Positions 37,535 through 42,234 of a stretch of DNA of 42,234 nucleotides are shown here, in pieces (position 1 is the stretch's first letter; each line of letters begins with the position of its first letter). The stretch is from an uncultured Alphaproteobacteria bacterium. GTDB taxonomy: Bacteria > Pseudomonadota > Alphaproteobacteria > Rickettsiales > UBA1997. The DNA lies in assembly GCA_903879805.1 (NCBI GenBank), contig CAIRMX010000025.1, positions 1 through 42,234 on the forward strand. Reading direction: 5' to 3'. Both the position numbers and the translations under genes were made by a program. The notes beneath the pieces were generated by a model. That model was given only the letters and a program-made list of their open reading frames with translations. It had not been told where the DNA came from and did not search any database.

Positions 37535-38716
37535 CTAGGCTTTGATTTCTGTAATTGTGATTGATGAATACCAAACTCCACCAAGTCTTCTTGCGCCGGT
37601 TTCGCCGTTCATTGTGAAAGTACCTGAGTTTGCGCCGGCTCTTACTTTAAAGGTGGTTAAGGCAATGGTTCCAGCAAGCATTCGGTAAGTTATTTTTTGG
37701 ATATTAAAAGTTGTCGCTGCATCGGTCACTGAAGAAGTCGCTATGGAAGTGGCATTGGAATCCTGGAATAAAGCAGCAATTGGAATATTTGCCGTATTCG
37801 TATGTCCGTTCAAATGAACTTCGATGTCTAAATAATTTGATGCGTTGGTTGGAGTTATGGGAAGCGCCATGTATTGATCCCCTTCGGAACTCAGTGGAGG
37901 AGAATCATCAAAGGGAATGGTGGTAACTCCAGAAGCTACCGCACTTGTTTGGAACTGAACTTTTTGAACAATATCACCTGTTGTTTTCGGTGATGGTCCG
38001 TAGGCAATATCGGTTCCATTAGAAATAATTACCTGATTTGCACTCCCTTTAGGCAGTCGCGCTATAGCACCAGATGCATCAATGAAAATTAGATCACCGC
38101 GCTGAAGAGATAAACTTGCCAGAGCTGCAAGATTCTGTGCAAATTCCTGTATATCAGTGCCGATTTTTAAACCGAGATTTTCTCTGGCTTCGGTTGCATC
38201 TTCTAAGTCAGCAAGATTTTGCGCTTTGGCAAGTTTTTGTGCTAAGGCATTAAAAACATTGGTCGAAAAATTCGGGTCGTTATTGATGTCGTCGGAGACG
38301 ATTAAGGTTGCTTCGGGAGCGCTGGCAAAACCAAGAATCATTCTAACATACAATCTCTTTCCGGAACCGCTTGGTAAATTTGGTTTGAAGGTTTCGGGAA
38401 ATTTCCCGATTGCAAAAAGATCGCCATCAGCATCAAAAACTCCTACTTCGCGTACATAAAACGGACCAACTTCTTCATCTATAATTGCTTCAACAATCAG
38501 CTGATTCGGATTGTCTTCATCAACAACGACGTAAGCTGTATTAACCCTGTGACGCTCATTGTGTAGCGCTGTTGCTGTTGCAACTGGATTGTAAGAAGTT
38601 CCGTTTGAATCTCCGACTGCCAAGTGCGTCAAATTTATCGGCGCTCCACCAAGGCTTGCAGCGGCATGCTTTGCCAAGCCGACGTTGGTTATAATGCTGT
38701 AATATTCTTGGGTCAT
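37535..38716 (-). CDS. Phage tail fibre protein, copy 1 (short)
   Basis: 393 aa. The N-terminal ~150 residues (TQEYYSIITNVGLAKHAAAS, LTHLAVGDSNGTSYNP, GPFYVREVGVFDADGDLFAI, PNLPSGSGKRLYVRMILGF) are the DUF3751-type base that docks fibres to the P2-like baseplate. A heptad-like linker follows (ALAQKLAKAQNLADLEDATEARENLGL). The C-terminal half, which should bind the host surface, is unlike that of copy 2 and has no recognised domain. Copy 1 and its partner gene lie downstream of a second fibre/partner pair with nearly the same base domain. The gene starts with ATG 38716. Confidence 0.85.
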   Translation of the reverse strand: MTQEYYSIITNVGLAKHAAASLGGAPINLTHLAVGDSNGTSYNPVATATALHNERHRVNTAYVVVDEDNPNQLIVEAIIDEEVGPFYVREVGVFDADGDLFAIGKFPETFKPNLPSGSGKRLYVRMILGFASAPEATLIVSDDINNDPNFSTNVFNALAQKLAKAQNLADLEDATEARENLGLKIGTDIQEFAQNLAALASLSLQRGDLIFIDASGAIARLPKGSANQVIISNGTDIAYGPSPKTTGDIVQKVQFQTSAVASGVTTIPFDDSPPLSSEGDQYMALPITPTNASNYLDIEVHLNGHTNTANIPIAALFQDSNATSIATSSVTDAATTFNIQKITYRMLAGTIALTTFKVRAGANSGTFTMNGETGARRLGGVWYSSITITEIKA

Positions 38717-38771
38717 TTACCCGTTTTCTTGAATGTGATTTTTGTAAGAAAAATTCTTTGCGACTTCTTTT

Positions 38772-39329
38772 CTAAGTGCTTGCTTCCCAAGCGATTACTT
38801 CAACTTCTTCCGGTGTTTTAGCGTCTTCAATTAGAGCTTCGATTGAGCTGCTGATTTTGTAATTATCATCGTTTCTTTGAGCTATGCTGCGACGCAAAGA
38901 GGCGGCAATTTCTGCTGTCAGTTCAATGGTTATTTTGTTGCCCGAAGCATCTTTGGTAAAATAAGGCATCGCGCCTAAATCTAACGCTCTGGAAATAATT
39001 GCTTCCGGATCTGAAGCCGGATTGGTTTGATGACGATTGGTATAAAAAAGAAAATGAGATTCTTGCTCGGTTTTGTTTCCTGCCTCATCGAATACAAAGG
39101 CTTTTAAATCAGTAATTGGCTCAATGTTTTTTTGATCACGCAAAGATTTTATTTCAGACAGTTTTGCCGCTTTTGCCTGAGCCAATAAATTTTCTTTTCC
39201 GACAATTCCGCCGGCAGCAATCCATTTTTGAATTGCTTGAAAATCTGAATTTTGAGAATTGTCCGGTACAAAAACCGAACCGTTAACAACGTAGCCGTTT
39301 TTTTGCTCTTGGACTGTGAGAATTTCCAT
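38772..39329 (-). CDS. Tail fibre-associated protein (fibre assembly-like), copy 2
   Basis: 185 aa, paralogous to the gene at 36924 in its last ~120 residues (NIEPITDLKAFVFDEAG, TNRHQTNPASDPEAIISRA, MPYFTKDASGNKITIELT, SLRRSIAQRNDDNYKISSS). The N-terminal part (MEILTVQEQKNGYVVNGSVF, FQAIQKWIAAGG) is different and resembles the start of other short phage tail proteins. It starts 11 bp after the stop of fibre copy 2. Probable role: chaperone for, or subunit bound to, the fibre. This is inferred from the repeated fibre-partner arrangement. Confidence 0.7.
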   Translation of the reverse strand: MEILTVQEQKNGYVVNGSVFVPDNSQNSDFQAIQKWIAAGGIVGKENLLAQAKAAKLSEIKSLRDQKNIEPITDLKAFVFDEAGNKTEQESHFLFYTNRHQTNPASDPEAIISRALDLGAMPYFTKDASGNKITIELTAEIAASLRRSIAQRNDDNYKISSSIEALIEDAKTPEEVEVIAWEAST

Positions 39330-39340
39330 TTCTTAAAAAA

Positions 39341-41050
39341 TTAAAGTTCAGCAGAAGCGGTCCAGTGAAAGTCTAGATTTGTCAGTGTAGTTGTGAGCGA
39401 CAGAGCTGCGTGAAAGCTGTTTTCCCCTGCTGCCGTGGCTCCCGCATTTAGATCGACAGATCCGTTCGACATTTTGCCACTGGCGCCGGTTAGGTTGCTG
39501 TAAAGAGTGACGGAGGTATCGGTTCTTTTCTTGGTTTTGTAAGAAACTGTGGCTGGATTATTTTGACCGTTTTGATTACTGATCTCGTGTCTACCTTGGC
39601 TTGTGATAGTTCCAGGTGCTATTGCCACACCGTAGCTTTTTTCAAAATATCTTTGGCATAGCTCGAGCTCTTGGGGAAAGCTTCTATTTTCAAAAGGCGT
39701 GGCAACTGATCCCAACTCTAACTGAACGCCGCAAATTCTAAAATTATTTGCGATGTTGTCGCAGGCATTTACTTGGTTTACAGTTGCTGATTTATCGCCT
39801 ATTTGCCAAGCGCCTGCGATTGTCTGCCTGTCCGAACCGATGGCTAGAGAGAATTCTACAACAAGACCGATACCGTTAGTATAATCCCAAGTTCCTGTAT
39901 TCGGCGAAGCGGCTACATTTATTGTTTTGAACTCCCAGGTATCGGTTGTGTTGATAGTGTATTCTGCAACACAAGATCTGTCGAATCCTGCATTGCTAAA
40001 TGCTACACAGTAAATTCCGATTTTTGTTGCCTTAACCCAAAATGAAATTGTGAAACCTTTTTGAGCTAATGGTAAAAAATTATAGCCCTCAATTCTTTGG
40101 GCAATTAGGCAATGGTCTGACGGGCCAATTGCAGAATCGATAGTTTGGCAATCAACTAGAAGTGAATAATTAAAAGCTCGTCCAGCTTGCTCAATTGTTG
40201 GAACATCAATTGAGCGCAAAACATCATGAACCATTGTTCCTGATTTATGGTAGAGCCAACGATCTGCAATGTAAGTTCCGCCAGCAACGCTGACAAAAGA
40301 AATTCCGCGCTGCCAAATATTAAAATCGCCATTGATGATGGCATTCTTATTGGAAAACAAATTGACCAAGGACATCTGTCCCGCAGCCGTGAAGTAAGGA
40401 ATTTTATTTGCAGCACCAATTAGTGCGGCGAGCGCAGCAAGATTCGCAGCGAATGCTTGCACATTTACACCAATCTCTAAACCGAGATTAACCCTAGCTT
40501 CTTCGGCACTTTCTAGGTCTGCTAAATTATCCGCTTTGGCTAATTTCTGAATTAAAGCGGTATTAATATCTGCCAACTCAGCGATAACATTCGCGTTAAA
40601 ATTCGGATCGTTATTGAGATCTTCGGAAAGAATCAGCTCAACTTCCGGCGTTGTCACAAAGCCAAGAATCATCCGAATATAAAGCCTTTTCCCCGATCCG
40701 CTTGCTGAAGTTGATTTGAAAGTTTCGGGATATTTACCGATGGCAAATAACACTCCGTCAGAATCAAAAATTCCTACTTCGCGAATGTAAAATGATCCAA
40801 TTTCTTCGCTGATTACTCCTTCGAGAATTAGTTGATTTGGATTGCTGCCATCAATTGCAACATGGGTGAGGGCGGTGCGATATAATTCGTGAACTAATGC
40901 AGTTTCTGCGCCGGTTGGATTGTAGCTGGCGCCATTTGAATCGCCAACCGCGATGTGAGTGAGGCTTACCGCAGATCCGCCAGGACCACTTGCTGCCGCC
41001 TCTTTTAAAAGACCGGCATTGGTTATGATGCTGTAATATTGCTGAGTCAC
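39341..41050 (-). CDS. Phage tail fibre protein, copy 2 (long)
   Basis: 569 aa. The N-terminal base repeats that of copy 1 (TQQYYSIITNAGLLKEAAAS, LTHIAVGDSNGASYNPTG, GSFYIREVGIFDSDGVLFAI, SGSGKRLYIRMILGF) and a similar linker with NLADLESAEEARVNLGLEIG follows. After about residue 235 it continues into a different shaft and tip: NAIINGDFNIWQRGISF opens a carbohydrate-binding-like module frequent in tail fibres, and CGVQLELGSVATPFENRSF is its usual ending. The sequence beyond (residues ~460-569) is the receptor end. It starts one base from the gpI stop, the P2 order I-H. Confidence 0.87.
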   Translation of the reverse strand: MTQQYYSIITNAGLLKEAAASGPGGSAVSLTHIAVGDSNGASYNPTGAETALVHELYRTALTHVAIDGSNPNQLILEGVISEEIGSFYIREVGIFDSDGVLFAIGKYPETFKSTSASGSGKRLYIRMILGFVTTPEVELILSEDLNNDPNFNANVIAELADINTALIQKLAKADNLADLESAEEARVNLGLEIGVNVQAFAANLAALAALIGAANKIPYFTAAGQMSLVNLFSNKNAIINGDFNIWQRGISFVSVAGGTYIADRWLYHKSGTMVHDVLRSIDVPTIEQAGRAFNYSLLVDCQTIDSAIGPSDHCLIAQRIEGYNFLPLAQKGFTISFWVKATKIGIYCVAFSNAGFDRSCVAEYTINTTDTWEFKTINVAASPNTGTWDYTNGIGLVVEFSLAIGSDRQTIAGAWQIGDKSATVNQVNACDNIANNFRICGVQLELGSVATPFENRSFPQELELCQRYFEKSYGVAIAPGTITSQGRHEISNQNGQNNPATVSYKTKKRTDTSVTLYSNLTGASGKMSNGSVDLNAGATAAGENSFHAALSLTTTLTNLDFHWTASAEL

Positions 41051-41695
41051 TTAAGCTATCGGATAGATCGTGGTAATTTCTTTTGTGATAAAAAACGTTC
41101 CTAAAAGTGGTGCTTGTGATTCGTTGCTCACTTCGTCATCAACATCAAAAACAACTGAATCGATTGCAGTTATTTCCTTCGAAATAATCAGGCTTCCCAA
41201 GCGCAATAAACCCATCTCTGCCGAAAGATATGCTCTAAGATTCTCGAGGTGAGATCTTGCGTTCTTGGTGCTCTCTATGACCTTTTGAACTTGTGGTAAA
41301 ATGTTAACATCAAAACCAGGTTCGTTTACATCAAAAAACACTCTGAAAAAATAAGGATCTGCGCCATATTCAAACCACTCTTCAACTTTTACGTTTGTGT
41401 AATTGAAAGCCTGTAGCGCCTTTTTCAATGCGCCAATCGTTCCTTTTTTTCGATGAACTTCGACACTTGCTTTAATTACATTTCTGCGAATTTGCTCTGA
41501 CCAATTATCGCTCCAATCATCAACTGATAATGCCCAAGCAAGCCATGGCAGAATATGAACTGGCGCTAAATCAGGATTTACCACATAACGATTGAGAGTT
41601 GGTAAATCAAAAGAATCGCCAAACACACTTTCTAAATCTCTCAACAATTGAGTCGCATTCGGTGGCAATAAAGATTGATTAATTTCGTCACTCAT
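41051..41695 (-). CDS. P2-like baseplate wedge protein I
   Basis: 214 aa from ATG 41695 (a TTG lies just before it), longer than P2 gpI (about 176). The core is typical: LLPPNATQLLRDLESVFG, LPWLAWALSVDDWSDNWSE, RRNVIKASVEVHRKKGTIGALKKAL with WFEYG after it, and ARSHLENLRAYL. The C-terminus has an extra section with two similar segments, LGSLIISKEITAIDS and LGTFFITKEITTIYP. gpI joins gpJ in the wedge that links fibres to the tail. The gene overlaps the J stop by 8 bp. Confidence 0.9.
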   Translation of the reverse strand: MSDEINQSLLPPNATQLLRDLESVFGDSFDLPTLNRYVVNPDLAPVHILPWLAWALSVDDWSDNWSEQIRRNVIKASVEVHRKKGTIGALKKALQAFNYTNVKVEEWFEYGADPYFFRVFFDVNEPGFDVNILPQVQKVIESTKNARSHLENLRAYLSAEMGLLRLGSLIISKEITAIDSVVFDVDDEVSNESQAPLLGTFFITKEITTIYPIA

Positions 41696-42234
41696 CAACT
41701 ACGATTGAGATGGTTATGTTATTGCAGTAAGCTGCTTGTTCGTTGGTTGTAGCAACATCTGCACTTGGATTTATGAGCTGAACTTTTTTTACACCATCCA
41801 CATGAAGAGCATCATAAATTCCCGACAGTGCTACGAGTTTTCCAATTGCATGTCGTTCATCTAAAAATTTATCCAAAGCTGCGCGTGCTTCGGTTTCAAC
41901 GACTGCTGAAGATGGACCAGAGTAAACCGTGATTACTGCTTCAACAGAATAGTTAACTATTCCAGCGCTTTGCACTGAAACTTGATCGGTGAGAGGTCTA
42001 ACATCTTCTTCACTTAGCTTTTCTAAAACGGCATCAATCAACTCTTCTGAGGCAACTCCATTTCCGGTTTTAGAAAGAATCGTTACCAAAACTTCACCAG
42101 GATGCGGACTCTTAACCGAAACTGATTTGATGTCGCTTGATGCAGAAAGTGCATGAAATGTGTAAGCGCCAATTGATCCAGCATTGGTAAATGCTTCTGG
42201 CGCAAGTTGGATTCTTTGCCTTAACTGATCATCA
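41688..42234 (-). CDS. P2-like baseplate assembly protein J (5' partial)
   Basis: About 182 C-terminal residues are visible; the frame is open to the window edge, so the start is outside. The predicted internal TTG at 42089 is not the real start, because the reading continues upstream without a stop (QRIQLAPEAFTNAGSIGAYT, ASSDIKSVSVKSPHPGEVLV), which is normal gpJ sequence. Later blocks KLSEEDVRPLTDQVSVQSAG and ALHVDGVKKVQLINPSADV also fit. P2 gpJ has about 302 residues, so roughly a third is missing. It marks that the tail module, and perhaps V, W and head genes, continue to the right. Confidence 0.92.
   Translation of the reverse strand, partial: DDQLRQRIQLAPEAFTNAGSIGAYTFHALSASSDIKSVSVKSPHPGEVLVTILSKTGNGVASEELIDAVLEKLSEEDVRPLTDQVSVQSAGIVNYSVEAVITVYSGPSSAVVETEARAALDKFLDERHAIGKLVALSGIYDALHVDGVKKVQLINPSADVATTNEQAAYCNNITISIVVDE

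Noticed and set aside
42089..42089. TTG at 42089 as the start of gpJ
   Set aside because: The frame continues upstream to the window edge with normal gpJ sequence, so the gene is simply truncated by the edge.

Overview
The window looks like part of the chromosome of a low-GC Gram-negative bacterium. It has outer-membrane barrel proteins, a two-partner secretion (TPS) exoprotein, a lipoprotein chaperone and a P2-like contractile-tail module. The phage homologues and a DUF6127-type gene suggest an alphaproteobacterium, but nothing here fixes the genus. Several genes seem to use TTG or GTG starts. No tRNA, rRNA, CRISPR array or complete insertion sequence was seen.

Layout. (1) nt 2-988: C-terminal part of a large serine recombinase, cut by the window edge and probably frameshifted, followed by a 25-bp imperfect direct repeat. 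(2) nt 1209-7818: a PP-loop amidotransferase-like enzyme, a convergent overlapping reductase resembling acyl-ACP reductases, a CqsS/LqsS-like quorum-sensing hybrid kinase with a complete phosphorelay, and a FadL-family porin. This may be a lipid-signal locus, but that is inference. (3) nt 7920-8804: a single-chain MNT-HEPN protein. (4) nt 8801-21472, minus strand: a TPS/contact-dependent-inhibition locus in the order cdiA-like (2981 codons, C-terminal TNT-type NADase), a small putative immunity gene, a parvulin lipoprotein, a small beta-barrel protein, a terminator, then the TpsB/CdiB transporter.

(5) nt 21738-28707, plus strand: a compact type I (EcoR124/EcoprrI-like, IC) restriction operon, hsdM-hsdS-prrC-hsdR. 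It carries the anticodon nuclease PrrC, and HsdS has four exact copies of the 12-bp spacer repeat that sets recognition-site spacing in EcoR124. Its base composition looks richer in G+C than its surroundings, which suggests horizontal transfer.

(6) nt 28761-42234, minus strand: the tail and lysis end of a P2-like prophage or tailocin. In transcription order it holds J (partial), I, fibre, fibre-associated, fibre, fibre-associated, FI sheath, FII tube, E/E', T tape measure, U, X, D, a DUF6127-like protein, an M15 endolysin, a holin-like protein, Rz and embedded Rz1, a terminator, and a hypothetical gene. The E gene carries a textbook -1 programmed frameshift signal (slippery T-TTT-TTC, 6-nt spacer, 9-bp stem) that leads into an out-of-frame E' extension ending exactly on the T start. 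A plus-strand DUF167 gene is lodged antisense between E and FII.

The genes together suggest an accessory region used for competition and defence: toxin delivery (CDI/TNT), restriction backed by a tRNA-cutting suicide enzyme, a HEPN-nucleotidyltransferase protein, and a contractile tail whose head genes, if present, lie beyond the right edge.
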